64,000 nt of DNA from Plantago major (GCA_026545765.1 CM048839.1:21204566-21268565), one strand, 5' to 3'. Shown: positions 21,947 through 34,893, counted from the stretch's first letter. Translations and numbers: made by a program. The notes: generated from the letters alone by a model not told the origin.

Positions 21947-24600
21947 GAGGGGTAAAACCTCGAACACTAACCAAGCAACCTCGTCTAAGGCCCGCCTCTG
22001 ACTTAAAGTCCGATGTAGTACCCGTCCGAGCTAGGATACCTGAAAGGACTAAGTGGGGGGGTTAGAATGAGTTACCTGGATTGCCTATGTCAATCCGGTA
22101 AGAGACTTTACTCAAGAGAGAGTTGGAAGCTCTCAATGTAATAGTTACGAGGAAGGTTGTGAAATCAAGAGTGTTTATGACTTTGATATTGCTTTTCACT
22201 TAACACTTGTCACTCACCTTAAGGTCTTGGACCTTGTGCTATACTTATAGTTATCGTATCTTATGAGATTGCCCATAAGATGATGCCAAGTGTATGCTTC
22301 AGATTTGGACACTAATGCTACCTTTGGCCCATGGCCCATTAGTGAACAGTAATCCAATACTAATCATTGGGCCTGGGAGGGTAGTTTGGACCTTTCCCTC
22401 TGAGAGTACTGTTCCGCATGTTGGGTCCGTGTAAGTTCCTCGGGTAGATCTGTATGCTTGGTTGATCTGGCCTTAGGCAACTCAAGGTGTCCGTACCTAG
22501 AGTTCCACGGAAGTATCTCATTGGTTACATTATACGTTTGGTCTTACTGTGATGGTGGCGTCCGAGATTCTCTCGTCCGGTCCGTTTAGCATCTTAGGAC
22601 TGACAGTTTGTGGTACTTGGAAGGACCATGTGACCTTTTGTCAGGTTCGGAAGTCATCCATCTAGCTTGGTTGGACCTAGCTGAAATGTCGTGCTGACTT
22701 GTAAATACTAGTTGACCTGAGATGGTTTCCTTTATGTCGGACCATTCGAAGGTCGGACTAGCAATGAATAGGCTATCTCAGCCTTGATGCGCTTTAGGAC
22801 ATGCTCTATGGTGCCCTTAACGGATTGGACACATGTACGTATCAACATATGTCCCCCTAGTTTCCAAGTATCTTAGTAGAAGATAGTTGGTAACTATGAA
22901 AAGAACAAGCGTGTTGTGGAGCGTGTCCGGATCGTTAACTGAAAAAGGAAAAAAAAATCCTTTTTGTTGGGATCCGTCGTCCGTGTTCTTAGGAATTCAA
23001 TATATCTCTCTTCCTTCTTCTAGGTCGAAGTTATGTAATAGCTCGGATTGTAGATGAAAAAGGTATTTGTATCCGAGATATATAGATCCGAGTACAGTTA
23101 GGATCTGAGGAAGTCCGTTGTGGAAGAGTGTATCGGAGGTTATCCGTTGGACCGAATATGTGAAATGGTCCTGCTGGGCCGCTGATCCGTAAATCAAAGA
23201 GGCCCAATGAGTTGCCTGTCCGGCCCACGGGGAAAGATCCCGGGTAAAGCGATGCGACCGTTGGATTGGGAAGATATCAACGGTTGGGATTTTAAATCCC
23301 ATTGATGTGACACTTCTGTTGAGCATTAAATGCGATGCACTGTTAGCTATCCACTTGCGAACCGGCACAACCGTTGGATTGAAAAGATCAACGGCTGGGG
23401 TTCGAATCCAGGTGATGTGACTCTTGGCTTTCCCCAAATTGCCCTTATAAATAGTCAGCCCATCAGTCACTTTCACACTTTAGCCACATCGAAACTCAGA
23501 GCGACTATAAAGCAATCCGAGCAACTGAAACTCGCAAAATCTTGGAATTTCCACCTCAGATTCGTACCCTCGGAGAGCTAGCAAGGCTTCGTCGTCCGTT
23601 CAAGCTTATCAAGTCAACTTTGTCAAGTAAGTACGCCTCAATTCCTCCTAAGGTTTTTCATTTTCGCGATATGCTTGCTGCATGCTTGTATGTTTTTGCC
23701 CTGCTTGAATATCCAATTATTGATTCTGTGGTTGCAAATGTTGCTAGTGATAAAGCCTGCGGTGCTTAGTTGGACTACTTCTCCTTTGTGCTGTAGCGTG
23801 CTAATTTCCTTTACCGGTAACCTGTTGATTTGTCTCGTACGTCACGCCCACTGTAACCAAAACTTGATTATGCATGCTTATTTGGTGATGTGTTGGCATC
23901 GATTGGCACACAGTCTTTCGTAAATTGTCCCTGTTAACGTGTCGGGTAGGGTAGACAATAGTGCCGATGACACGTCCCTGTGTGCCATGGTTAGTGCCCA
24001 TAGTGTTGAAACTATACTTCATGCAGAAAGTCTGGTAACAGTAGAACTTCATCGGATCGCTTGACTTAATAAGACATCTAAATGAACTCTCGGACAATCA
24101 CAACTATCGTTTCTGACCCATTTCCTTCTACCCTAGGATGTCCGGGAGCGATAATCAGAACCAACACGAGGCTCAAGGTTACAATGATGGAGTAAACTCG
24201 GTGACTGAGTCCGTGGACTTAACCATGTCCGTAGGAGATTTTCTGGTCGTGGACCTTGTGTCTTCTATAGGGACTCTGACGCTGGACAAAGAGTCCGTGG
24301 TGCTGCAGAAACTCAGCCTGACGTAGCAGTGGGCCAGGGAGATGTTGCTAGGACTAGGTCACTAGTCCAATCTCGGACTATAGGTGGTGTTGGAACGTCA
24401 GTTGATCCGAATGAACCTCAGACTGAGCGGGAAGGCGACAGTGGTCGGGAGGCCGACGAAGTGGAAATGTTCGAGGCTGGGGAAGAGGACCGTATTGTGG
24501 CGGAAATTCACCTTACACTTTTTTTTCAGATGACCAGCAGGACGAGCAGTGTTAGTCAGTTGCTTGGAGTTTCGAGTTTAGCTATGTAGGATTTGTTATT
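21947..24600 (+). mobile_element. LTR-retroelement relic with PF04195-type gag, copy 2
   Basis: The LTR starts TGTTGAGGGGTAAAACC at 21947. Its interior shares text with copy 1 (for example ACTATCTTCTACTAAGATAC at about 8825 in copy 1, present as the reverse complement near 22870). A TATA-like CTTATAAATAG lies at about 23444. A gag-like start MSGSDNQNQHEAQGYNDG at 24138 parallels the start of copy 1. The gag is broken, the element is partial, and a SINE lies at its 3' edge. It faces copy 1 across 12.5 kb. Confidence 0.65.
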
Positions 24601-24648
24601 TTTTTAGGATTTCTCTTCTGTTCAGACCTGGCTGTTTAGTTTTCTTTA

Positions 24649-24860
24649 TATTTTTTTTTTTTGAGAATATCAATGTTACAATCATAGGAGTATTACATCA
24701 AATCAATTAATATATCATTCAATCTATCAACCATTACAAAGGAATCAACTATCACAACTACAATACAGTAGAACACAATTCGCACTTGACGGGACTTGAA
24801 CCCATAACCTTTGGGTTATGGCACCTCAACCTAACAAAATGAGTTAGGCCTCATTGGCTT
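24649..24860 (-). mobile_element. tRNA-derived SINE
   Basis: On the minus strand the element starts near GCCAATGAGGCCTAACTCAT, contains a perfect pol III B box GGTTCAAGTCC (24792-24803 region) and ends in a poly(A) run (seen as poly-T at 24649-24661). The head resembles Au-type plant SINEs. Target duplications are not clear. Confidence 0.75.
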
Positions 24861-25261
24861 GAGTTTTGAGACTTGTAGTTGTTTTTGCAGACCTTTGTTA
24901 TTTTCAATTTTTAGTCGCTCTGATACTATACTTTTGGACACAGTTTTAAAGTCTTTGTTTCCGAAATTGTACCTTGTGGTGTTTGCATATCTTCTTGCTC
25001 ATTGCACCATTCAGACATGCCATGTACTGGACATCTCCAGTAGAATCCCCGTAGACTTTTGTACAGATAGCACCGTACGCTTTCCACACCTTGAATTCTT
25101 GCAAATTGGTCGTAATTCCGGATGAACATTCATTTTCAAAGTGAAAAGATGAATTGTATACTGCCTAAACACTATGAACAATGAGAAAATTAAGCACAAA
25201 TGATGTATAAATACTCTCAAATTCAAGTCCAACGGCTATATTTTCAAAAAAAAAAAAAAAA

Positions 25262-25552
25262 AGTTACTAGTTAATTACATTTGAGTACCAAAACAAGATA
25301 CATCAATTACATATGGGTCCTCATGTGCACTGTGCACGTGATCCAAATAAGGCTGTTTGGCCTCTAGCAAATTCCAATAATTTGATCAGGGGTACAAATG
25401 ACATTTCCAGGATTAAGTTCGAGAAAAGTTAAATTCGCGGACCCAAGTGTAATTAAATTTATCTAAACAGGTACCAACATGTTATTGTTTGTCTAACAGA
25501 GATCCAGATGTAATTAGAACATCTAGTAAGGGGTCCAGATGTAATCCACCCG
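25262..25552. mobile_element. Possible MITE with repeated AATTACAT-type ends
   Basis: AATTACATTTGAGTACC and AATTACATATGGGTCC at the left match, inverted, GGGTCCAGATGTAAT and GATCCAGATGTAATTAG at the right. The termini resemble those of the 11257-12314 element, but no target duplication was found. Confidence 0.35.
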
Positions 25553-25951
25553 CATCTGACTTGGTTATTCAGATATCTGAATTGGCCCACTCGGGTTTGT
25601 GTTAAATGGGTTGTATTTACTTAATTACCTGATTTGGTTTGAAGAAGTACCTGTTGGGCATAGACCCGGGCATCCCGCTGGGTTCATTTGGCCAAAATAA
25701 TGGAACCAAAACTGTAACCGTGCTGTTTGGTTCCAAAGTGGTGCGGTTTCAGAATCAAAACTCCACAGTTTTGAACCGTAAGAACTGAATTGTAGTACTT
25801 ATTTTTATGAACTTTGTTCAGAAAACCAACTTTTTCAAAAAATAATTGAAAACACAATGTTACAGGCGATATAAATCATTCAAGAACTTTTTAGGGTTCT
25901 TATTATCCGTCTTCACAATAATCAACCTTGACCAGAATTTTGCCTCCAAGT

Positions 25952-26638
25952 TATGGAAAAAATCCATAAAATGTACCGTAAGTTGTTACATTTTGTCTTT
26001 TAATACCTTATTTATCACAATTCGATTTTAATTCCTTAAATTGACTTTTGTCACAAATACGGTACCCACGTGACACATGGCAGCTTAATTAAGCGACACG
26101 TGTTACATTGCAATTTTAAAATTTTAATGGGTGAAATTGCAAATAAAATAATTTCTATTAACTCCAACATGACCACATTATTTTGAATAATTATGAATTA
26201 GCCCCATTTGACAAAATGAGATTAAAATGAAAAAGTAAAAATAGAAAAAAAATTTAAAAAAAAAGATAATTGGCAGTTTCTGCCGGAAGCTCCAAGCTTC
26301 CATTGACGGCCATGGAAGCTTCTTCCATGGTGATGACATTTTTTCATTTCTTCAATTTTTTTATTTCTTTCTAACTTCAAAGGTATGGGGTAATTTTGAT
26401 TTTAATAAAATAAGATCGATGTGAAATTAACAAAGATCTATCAAATTTACATTTTAGTCTAACATATTTATGTATTTTGCTAAGTGACACGTGTCGCGTA
26501 AATAAACCGTCACGTGTCATAAAGTATGTAAATTGGACAATAATACATTCTATGGCACCAAAATCAGATTGTGACAACATAAGGTAAAAAAAACAAAGGG
26601 TAACAACTTAAGATACCTTGTGTCGATTTTTCCCTATG
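25952..26638. mobile_element. Long-TIR non-autonomous DNA element
   Basis: The left part (AAGTTGTTACATTTTGTC...CACAATTCGATTTT) matches the reverse of the right part (AAGTTGTTACCCTTTG...CACAATCTGATTTT), and CACGTGACAC/GTGTCACGTG motifs lie further in. A small GC-rich palindromic core (GGAAGCTCCAAGCTTCC) sits in the middle. There is no coding potential, and target duplications are not clear. Confidence 0.55.
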
Positions 26639-26639
26639 G

Positions 26640-27220
26640 TTGTATGTATCATACTAATTAAGTCAAGTTTCCTTCTAAGATATTGATGGAGTCTTGTGTT
26701 CCGCATGACTTTTCCCAGATCTAAAACTTGCTTGACATCATATGCAACTTTTCAAGTGAATTTTTTATTTTGATGAAATATTGTAAACCCCGAAGTATTG
26801 TAGACTCCCCTTTCCTGCATAACAATTTATTCCCTATCATTTCAACAATAACAATTTAATCCAAAAAGAACTTTTTGCGTTGACCGACAGATAAATGACT
26901 ACGTGGAAATTAAATAATAAATTGCATATATATAAACCTCTATCAAGTTTATAAATTACACATAAACCGTTGGACCAATGGAGCGCGATTCTATTCCACC
27001 CATGGAGCTTTAATTTAACCAAACCAAACTGAACCGAAAATTGAGAACCGACCGAAACCAAACCAAAATTTGGTTCCGGTTCCAGTTCCGGAACAACATT
27101 GTATGGTTTCAGTTCCTAGGATTTAAGAACCGATAACTGAAAACGGAACTGGCAGCTCGGAAACTGAGGAACCGCTAGTTCCATGTTATATAACTTTACC
27201 ACTTGTTTACTACTTTACCA
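26640..27220. other. Host or old-element DNA left of MULE-A
   Basis: AT-rich, with AACCAAACC and GGTTCCGGTTCC-type text that continues in similar form at 35900-36060 on the far side of MULE-A. This suggests that MULE-A landed inside an older repeat. No gene is seen. Confidence 0.4.
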
Positions 27221-28341
27221 GGGGCTTTCTACCGTCAGTCAAGGTGTCGCCCTGACTAACTTCAGTCACCTATTTTGATCCATTAGATTAAAAATTTAAC
27301 GGTGGAGATCGAATAATCTGTTACCTTTCGCACTAAGTGTTGCCATGGGGTGTCGCTCGTGTCGCACAAGGTGTTGCGCTACGTGTTGCTCTAACCGCCT
27401 CGTCGCTTTAAATTATTTAAATATATTTAAAAAAAATATTTTTAATATATTAAAAAATTATATCTATTAGAAAATCAAAATTAAAATTTTAAAATCAAAA
27501 TTAAATCAAAACCAATAATAAAAATTAAATTAAAACACACAACTCATCAATTCTCCATACACAATCAAATCAAATAACTCATCCCCAAATTAAACATTTC
27601 CAAAATCATACTGTCATCATCATCGGCGATCATCAAAATAAAAACGCAAAGCCCTTCTTCCAGAAATCAGAAACAGATCTTCGTCTTCCGCTCTCTCATT
27701 TGTGAGCTTGACCTCCAGTGAGGCGCTCGTCTTCCTGCGTCTCCGCTCTCCCGTGCGCCTCCGCTCTCCCAAGTTTGATTCGATCTATTCGCTCGGCTCT
27801 GTGACATTCTTTCGCTCCTGCTTCTCCAATCCATTGTCGATTTGCCCTCTTCTACTTCACTTCACATTGTAATCATCTTATTCCTTCCTTTCATGAGTTC
27901 ATACTTTTCCCTCTTATTGAATTTGGTATTTGATTGTGTATAATTTTTTGTTGATTGTGAATTTGTCAATTGGTTGATTGCAGGGCCAGGGCGTTATTTG
28001 GTTTTTATGGTTGGCTTGGAGCTGTGATTCTAGTGTCTACTGATTTGGGTACAATTCTATTTCTAGTGTCTACTGACTACTGCTTCTATATGGTGAGCAA
28101 ATTGTATTTGTTTGACTGTTTGGGTTTTATTGTTTTATTACTATGTCCTGTAATTTTATTGCAAGGAGACAACCAACTGGTGTTGTTAGTTTTTATTTTA
28201 TTTTATTGCTAGGGAGCATGTTTGATTTATTGGTTTATGGAGATAACATTGATCATCTATGGTTGTTTTAATTGTTGTGTCAAGGTTCTACTTTATTAAT
28301 CTTTGTGTTTTTAAGCTCGTTCATGAATGATCTTTCTAGGA

Positions 28342-31300
28342 ATGACTTCTACCGGGATGAAAATTGATGGTTCTTCTTCTGATAAGGAAATGAGTCAGCT
28401 TGATCAGTCATTTGATGACACAGATTTCGCATATTACAAGGAGCTCCCTTTGGACAAGGAGACTATTGAGGCTTTGACTTTTGATACTCCTGAGAAGGCG
28501 CATCTGTTCTATAAAGTATATGGTTGGCGAATGGGATTCAAGAATCGAATTTGCCAAAGGGATCGCCACCGGACAACAAACATCGTAAAAAACATGAAGT
28601 GGGAGTAGAGGTGTTATCTGGGCTGGTCGCAGAATAGCCCGGCACGGACCGGCCCGCTTAAAAACCGGCCCGGACCGGCCCGCTTAATATTTGGCCCGGA
28701 CCGGCCCATGTACATTTAAGTTATATGGGCCATAGGGGCCTTTTTTTGGAGGCCCGGACCGAACCGGCCCGGGACCGGATAAGCCCGCTAGCCCGGCCCG
28801 GGACCGAATTAGCCCGTGAACTGGTAAGGCCCGATCCATTTGTCCCGGTAAGAAACGTCCATTTATATGTTATTTTTGAGCTTTTGGATTTATATATCTC
28901 AAGTCCAACTCCAATATGAAAGTCCATTCTCCATTGGCCCAAGTCCAAGTCTCCAAAAGTAAGCCCAATAGGGTTTCTTCAATTCTTCTTGAATCTTGAT
29001 TCTTCTAGCAGCCCCACGCCCTAATACAAGGAGGAAAAAAAAATGTTAGGCCCGGCCCGGACCAGCCCGGCCCATGGACATAGTGGGCTAAGGGGCCGGT
29101 CCGGTCCATGGGTTTGACAAAAAAACCCGGACCGGACCGGCCCGTTTTAAAATTGAGCCGGACCGGCCCGAATAACACCTCTAGTGGGAATGTTCTCGGG
29201 CTGGATTTCGTAAAGAATGCAAGGATGGTTCGAAAAGCATACGAAAGTCGAGGCCGAATACAAGGGTGGGTTGTGGAGCTTTATTTCGGGTTGCTCTACA
29301 GCACGGGAGTTACAAGGTCACAAATTTTGAACCTGGTCATAACCATGACCTCTTACCTTCATCTCAAGAATTGAAGCCGAAGAGGTACCTAATATATGTA
29401 CATTGTAGCAAATAAATATACTTTGTCATGCGTATGTGTTGGAATCTAATATATCTTAAGGTGTTGAATAGAGGTGAATAGGTGAGGGAAGTTTGATTTG
29501 CAGTACTAGAAAGACTAATATTAGAATTATTGGAGAACCCATTAGTGATAAAGTTGTAACCAATCAGTGAAGCATCTATAAACTCGGAAAAGAACAGACC
29601 ATATGATTGGTTTACTGCTTTATGTATATATATATATTTGTGGACACTTTAATTTCATAGCTAGATAGTATATTCACACCCAATTGATTATGAAGATGTC
29701 TAATGTGTGTTTAGCTGGCATGTGCAGCAATTGCCAATTTGGTGTGATCATTGTTTCTTTTTAATTTTGCTCGTCAGCTTTTTGGATTTAAATTTTCTCA
29801 TCAACCTTTTGGATTTTCATTTGTTATTTTGAATTACTGTTTGTTATAACCGTGTTTCATGTTGCTGCACATTTATTTTTGGATGTTTGTTAACATTTCA
29901 AAGTGTTACTGGAAGCTGATTCCATTGGGCCATTTCGTCGCATACTTTTTTTTTAAATCACTTCATCCAATTTTCTTCGCTTTAGTGTGGAAAAAAATGA
30001 TTAGTGCAATGTGGGATATTTTGTAGAGACATCGAAGTAAATACATTTTTCAGTTTGTCTATCAAGTCCATGAGTAATTTATCTAGTACGAATATGGTTT
30101 TATGAGTACAATTTTTCTTCAATATTATGTATATTTCATTTTTGTTGCAATAGTTTCATGCACTTGATAAGTAATTTAGTGACCGGTTTATATCCAAGGG
30201 CGACAAGTATATAATCAGTACTATGAGTGGTTCGGGGATGCAGACACGAGATATATTAGATTTCTTGAGATATGTTGAAGGACCTTCAAATTTAACTTTT
30301 ACAAGTAAGGATGCACACAACTTTTTTGCCAAGGAGAGAAGGAACGTTGTCCTCGACGGAGATTGTAACACTGCAATGGGCTTACTTGATGGCATGAAAG
30401 TAGTTGATAGAGATTTCTTTTACGACAGGACTCTTGACCCCGATGTCAATTCCTTGACCAAAGCTTTACGGGTCGACGGTCTTTCACGTGCCCAATATAG
30501 ACTTTTCGGCGATGCAATAGTATTTGACAGCACCTACAAGACTAACAAATACGACTTTCCTCTTGTAATCATATCCGGTGTGGATAATAATTACAAAACA
30601 TGTGTGCTTGCCGCTGCCTTGATCCACACAGAGACCCGTGAATCGTACATATGGGTGTTGAGTAAGTTTCTAGAAGTGATGGATAACCGGGCACCTTTAT
30701 CTGTTGTGACGGACCAGGATGGTGCGATGCGTTTGGCTATTAAACATGTGTTTCCCGAAGCAGTACATAGGCTTTGTAGCTGGCACTTGGTAAGAAATTG
30801 TAAGGAAAGGGTTCGGCCGGCTGCATTTTCCAATTACTTTGCCAGAATCTTAAAGGAAAATCTATCTGTGGATGAGTTTGAGCGGAAATGGCATCGCATC
30901 GTTCGAGAGCATAAAGTTGAAAACAATCCTTGGGTCATGGAGACATACTCCAAAAAGGAGATGTGGTCTGAGGCATACTTGAGGAGTCATTTCATAGGGA
31001 TTATGAGGAGCAGTCAAAGGGCCGAGTCCATGAACTCTCGTTTCAAATGTCACGGCAAGAAAGGTTTCAACTTCACAGAGTTGTTGAAACGGTTTTTTGA
31101 GGATCTACATAATCTACGCCTCGAAGCTTATGATAGTCAGTGTAATTCGGAGATGGCAGTACCTCCAGCTAAAGGTGTTGCATTACGTATGTTTGTAGAT
31201 AATGTCGCTTTGGTGTATAGCAAGAACATACGCCAGTTTGTGGAAATGGAAATTAGGGGAGAACAGGATCTTGTTCCCATTATTTCTAGTATCCAGAAAT

Positions 31301-32121
31301 TTGGCGAAACAAATTTTAGCTTCATTACACTTGGTGATTTGGAAGAGAATAGTTGCTCTGTGAAAGTGAATGTGGAACAAAATAAGTATGATTGTGAATG
31401 CAAGATGCTCGAGTCAAATGGGTTGCCGTGTCGACACTTATTCTCCGCCTTCAAGATGTTGCGCAAAACAAGTATTCCTTCATGTTGCATTCGAGAGAGA
31501 TGGACTACTGCGATTGGGCGACAACTCTGTATATTTTATCCAAATATGTTTTCAACTAGTGACCCGCAGCGCCAGAAATTTGGTCAACTTTTCAGGGATA
31601 GTCTTGTTAGGAGTCTAGATGCCTCCCATGCTGAACCCAGAATTGCAAAAGGTTTAAAGCCACAAACAACAGCAACATCAAATGATAGAGTGGACGCTAC
31701 TTTTGATTCAGCGTTTCACGACACAGATGATGTGTTTGGGGGAAAGCAACGTGGTATCCCAGATCCTGTAACGAAATCACAAAACCAGCATGTGGGTGAC
31801 CCCAAAAGGGCTAAACGGAAAGGAGCACAAAAGGATAGAAGGCAGAAGTGTGGACTTTGCAAGTATGTGGCTGTAGTTTTTTTTTTTTTTTTTTTTTCTA
31901 TTCTCGTTGTGTAATAATGATTATTCATGGTCATGTGATTTCTCTTGCATATTATCAGGATAGCTGGGCATAAAAGGGGGTCATGTCCACAAAATCCAAT
32001 CAACCAAGGTAATGGGGGCTTGAATTCCAACCAACCTACCGAGGGAGATGAAAATGAAGATTTCTTTCAGGATGACTGGAAGACTGAAGTCTTATATGCA
32101 AGTGATTCGGAAGAGTTTTAG
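28342..32121 (+). pseudogene. FAR1/Jittery-type MULE transposase
   Basis: Exon 1 (28342-28606 plus 29192-29394) encodes the FAR1 DNA-binding domain (AHLFYKVYGWRMGF; then CSRAGFRKECKDGS, TRVGCGALFR and FEPGHNHDL). A 576-bp MITE splits it and brings a stop just after KNMKWE. The long exon ending at 31862 carries the MULE transposase core, with catalytic-type Asp residues in AIVFDSTYKTN and VVTDQDGAMR and the CSWHLVRN block, followed by a SWIM zinc finger (YDCECKMLESNGLPCRHL). The exon ends inside a zinc knuckle, C-GLC, completed by exon 3 (31960-32121) with KIAGHKRGSC and an acidic tail to TAG. Apart from the MITE the frame is open over 560 codons. The protein would cut and paste MULE-A ends; the MITE makes this copy unlikely to work. 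Confidence 0.85.
28607..29182. mobile_element. GC-rich MITE inside the transposase exon
   Basis: Inverted ends AGAGGTGTTAT and ATAACACCTCT. Flanks AGTGGGAGT (28598-28606) and AGTGGGAAT (29183-29191) match at 8 of 9 positions, and the uninterrupted coding text around the site confirms the insertion. The interior is dominated by repeats of GGCCCGGACCGG-like text. The superfamily is hAT or Mutator; target-site size (8-9 bp) does not decide. Confidence 0.8.
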
Positions 32122-32461
32122 GTTTTACCTTAGTGTTAAAATATTTTTCTTTTATATTTGTAGTTTGTGATCCATTTAGGTTCAAGATTAGTTTTAGTAT
32201 GTCATGCTTAGTTTTTGAATGGACATGCTAGTTTTTTACTTAGTTTTTCAGAAGTATGACCCCAACTTTGTGGCTGCAAGTATTGACGAGGCTTATCTCG
32301 ACAAAACACATATATAATGAGTGGGGCTGAAGTATGTTGGAGCATTGATTAAAGAATTCTTTATTATTCCTTTTACTTTGGTTCTGATACTTATCTTAAC
32401 TTGTTGGCTTATTCTTTACTTAAAATGTCTTGAAGGAAGTGTTTGGAATCAATACATGTTA

Positions 32462-32664
32462 GTGCAATGTTATGCGAAAGAGTAGTTTCATCTGCGCACT
32501 GTTCGCTTGCATGTCTGCAGGTTTGTGCAATGTTATGCGAAAGAGAAGTTTCATCTGCGCACTGTTCTCTTGCATGTCTGTAGGTTTGTGCAATGTTATG
32601 CGAAAGAGTAGTTTCATCTGCGCACTGTTGTCTTGCATGTCTGCAGGTTTGTGCAATGTTATGT
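32462..32664. repeat. 63-bp tandem repeat
   Basis: GTGCAATGTTATGCGAAAGA starts at 32462, 32525 and 32588, with a partial fourth at 32651, so the period is exactly 63. Since 63 is a multiple of three, it yields open frames on both strands that are not genes. Confidence 0.95.
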
Positions 32665-32834
32665 ATAGTTGACGCTTATGTGAATTTGAACAAAAATAAT
32701 TGAGACTCTGATCATTTTAGATATAGCATAACTAGATATCAGCCATGACATTAATTTCTCAAGGGGCTTCGAAATTTGATGTCCAAGGTTGCTGGCCTCT
32801 CAAGCAAATTCTGCACACTCTGGCACTTGTCATT

Positions 32835-33705
32835 CGCATATCAATGGATCGCAATTTTACTAAAACCGCGCAAATCTGGCGAAAACACAAAACGAACTCA
32901 ACTTGGCAACAAAATCTGATTTCACTCATAAGGAACTAGGATTAATGGCCGATACCGTTGGAAATGTATACGAGTCTAGATTACTAATAATTTTGAATTT
33001 TGGCATCTGCATATCTATGGAGAGATTTAACGCAATTTTACTAAAAATTCAACTTGGCAACAAAATCTGATTTCACTCATAAGGAACTAGGATTAATGAC
33101 CGATACCGTTGGAAATATATACGAGTCTAGATTACTAATAATTTTGAATTTTGGCATTCTCATATCTATGGAGAGATTTAACGCAATTTTACTAAAACCG
33201 CGCAAATCTGGCGAAAACACAAAACAAACTCAACTTGGCAACAAAATCTGATTTCACTCATAAGGAACTAGGATTAATGACCGATACCGTTGGAAATATA
33301 TACGAGTCTAGATTACTAATAATTTTGAATTTTGGCATTCGCATATCTATGGAGAGATTTAACGCAATTTTACTAAAACCGCGCAAATCTGGCGAAAACA
33401 CAAAACGAACTCAACTTGGCAACAAAATCTGATTTCACTCATAAGGAACTAGGATTAATGGCCGATACCGTTGGAAATGTATACGAGTCTAGATTACTAA
33501 TAATTTTGAATTTTGGCATTCGCATATCTATGGAGAGATTTAACGCAATTTTACTAAAAACGCGCAAATCTGGCGAAAACACAAAACAAACTCAACTTGG
33601 CAACAAAATCTGATTTCACTCATACGAGTCTAGATTACTAATAATTTTGAATTTTGGCATTCGCATATCTATGGAGAGATTTAACGCAATTTTACTAAAA
33701 CCGGG
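32835..33705. repeat. 181-bp tandem repeat
   Basis: Units with TTGGCAACAAAATCTGATTT recur with a period of 181 bp (anchors at 33054, 33235 and 33416), plus shortened units at both ends; nearly five copies. Copies are very similar, so the array expanded recently. Confidence 0.95.
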
Positions 33706-34369
33706 ACATAAGATATATGGCATGCTTTTTCCCACGGTACAATATAATACACGTGATATAACCATGTTACAATTTATCATGTTGTAGTAGGATCGAGTAA
33801 ACCCTTCGAGGGAGCTCTTTCCTCTGCAACTCACCAAATTCACTTCTGAATCAAATTTACCTACTCATCTAGGTTGAATTTCAGAATAGAAGAAAAATAA
33901 AAACGTTTGCAAATAGCAAAGTGATTATTAGTTCATTATTAACCTCATTTACAGAGAGAATACAATCAGAGATAGAAACAAAATACCATTAAAAAGGCAA
34001 TAAATTGATGAATTAGAACTTGAAACTGGATACAATTAACCTTTCATTTGAAAGTGTATCAAAACAGCTAGGCGCCAACAAATGTAAAATGTATTTACTG
34101 CCCTTCAGCTATAACTCTGTTGATGTTACAAATACAAATGAAATACAACAGTGCTGCCCTTATTTCCGAGACTGTTACATCTTAAAGGCGGGCGCCACTG
34201 TGATTATTTAGAAAATGCAGCCTTATAATCGGCAGTATACCAATTCATTTGAACTACATTAACTATTGTGTGAATTTCAGAAACTGTTTCATGTTGTTAG
34301 TAATGTTCATACTTGAGAAACAGAGAGGCTTACTAGTTACAACAGCGTGATGATAAGTCCAATCAGGCA

Positions 34370-34893
34370 TTACATGAGCTTGTATCGTTTCTCCTGGAGG
34401 CCAGTGACTCCCATCTGTATCTCTATTATTGTGTGAAGAGGCATCTGCAGATGATATAATAAAAGTTTCCATCAGTTTACGATTCTTGGTTCAAAATATT
34501 CAACATAAATATACTACTCAAGTAAGAGACATCCTGTAGATATTACCTCTATGTGGGGAATCTCTTTGAGTGGCCTATCCGCAAAATAAGCATACAAAGC
34601 CCTCAAAACTGCCTATAAGATAGAGAAGCATCATTTAGCAAATGAAGCACAAAAATCTAACTGATGGTAAATATAATCTCAGAATCTGTAACCTGATGTG
34701 ATATCACCACAACAGGAGCTCTTTGCCGTTCCAGTTCAATAATCACAGGCTCCAGTCTGAAAAGAATCATTGGTCAAAGGACAATAAACTAAACTTTAAA
34801 GAATTTATGCTGCTTTCAAATAATAGACAGCTTATTGAAACATCAGGATACAAACCTCTGTATAACATCAAGATAAGATTCCCCGCGAGCCAA
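34370..34893 (-). pseudogene. F2KP: Captured C-terminal exons of 6-phosphofructo-2-kinase/fructose-2,6-bisphosphatase
   Basis: Four minus-strand exons with canonical splice borders are recognised: one ending at 34856 (ARGESYLDVIQR), then 34756-34693 (RLEPVIIELERQRAPVVV-ISHQ), 34612-34547 (AVLRALYAYFADRPLKEIPH) and 34444-34370 (MPLHTIIEIQMG, ending EKRYKLM and TAA). Exon phases fit one another exactly. The family makes and removes the regulator fructose 2,6-bisphosphate; these exons are the end of the phosphatase domain. They lie inside MULE-A, antisense to the transposase, with introns kept, so they were captured as genomic DNA. The kinase part and the phosphatase front are missing, so no enzyme can be made. 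I saw no stop inside the exons. Confidence 0.85.

Noticed and set aside
24780-24860. tRNA gene suggested by the B-box text
   Set aside because: It has a poly(A) tail and a long tRNA-unrelated body, and no cloverleaf could be drawn, so a SINE fits better.
32459-32672. Open frames on both strands with repeated cysteine-rich or HKPADMQ text
   Set aside because: They are products of the 63-bp satellite, whose period is a multiple of three.
33054-33613. Three almost identical 65-residue frames
   Set aside because: They arise from the 181-bp tandem repeat. Each frame stops within the unit and none has family motifs.
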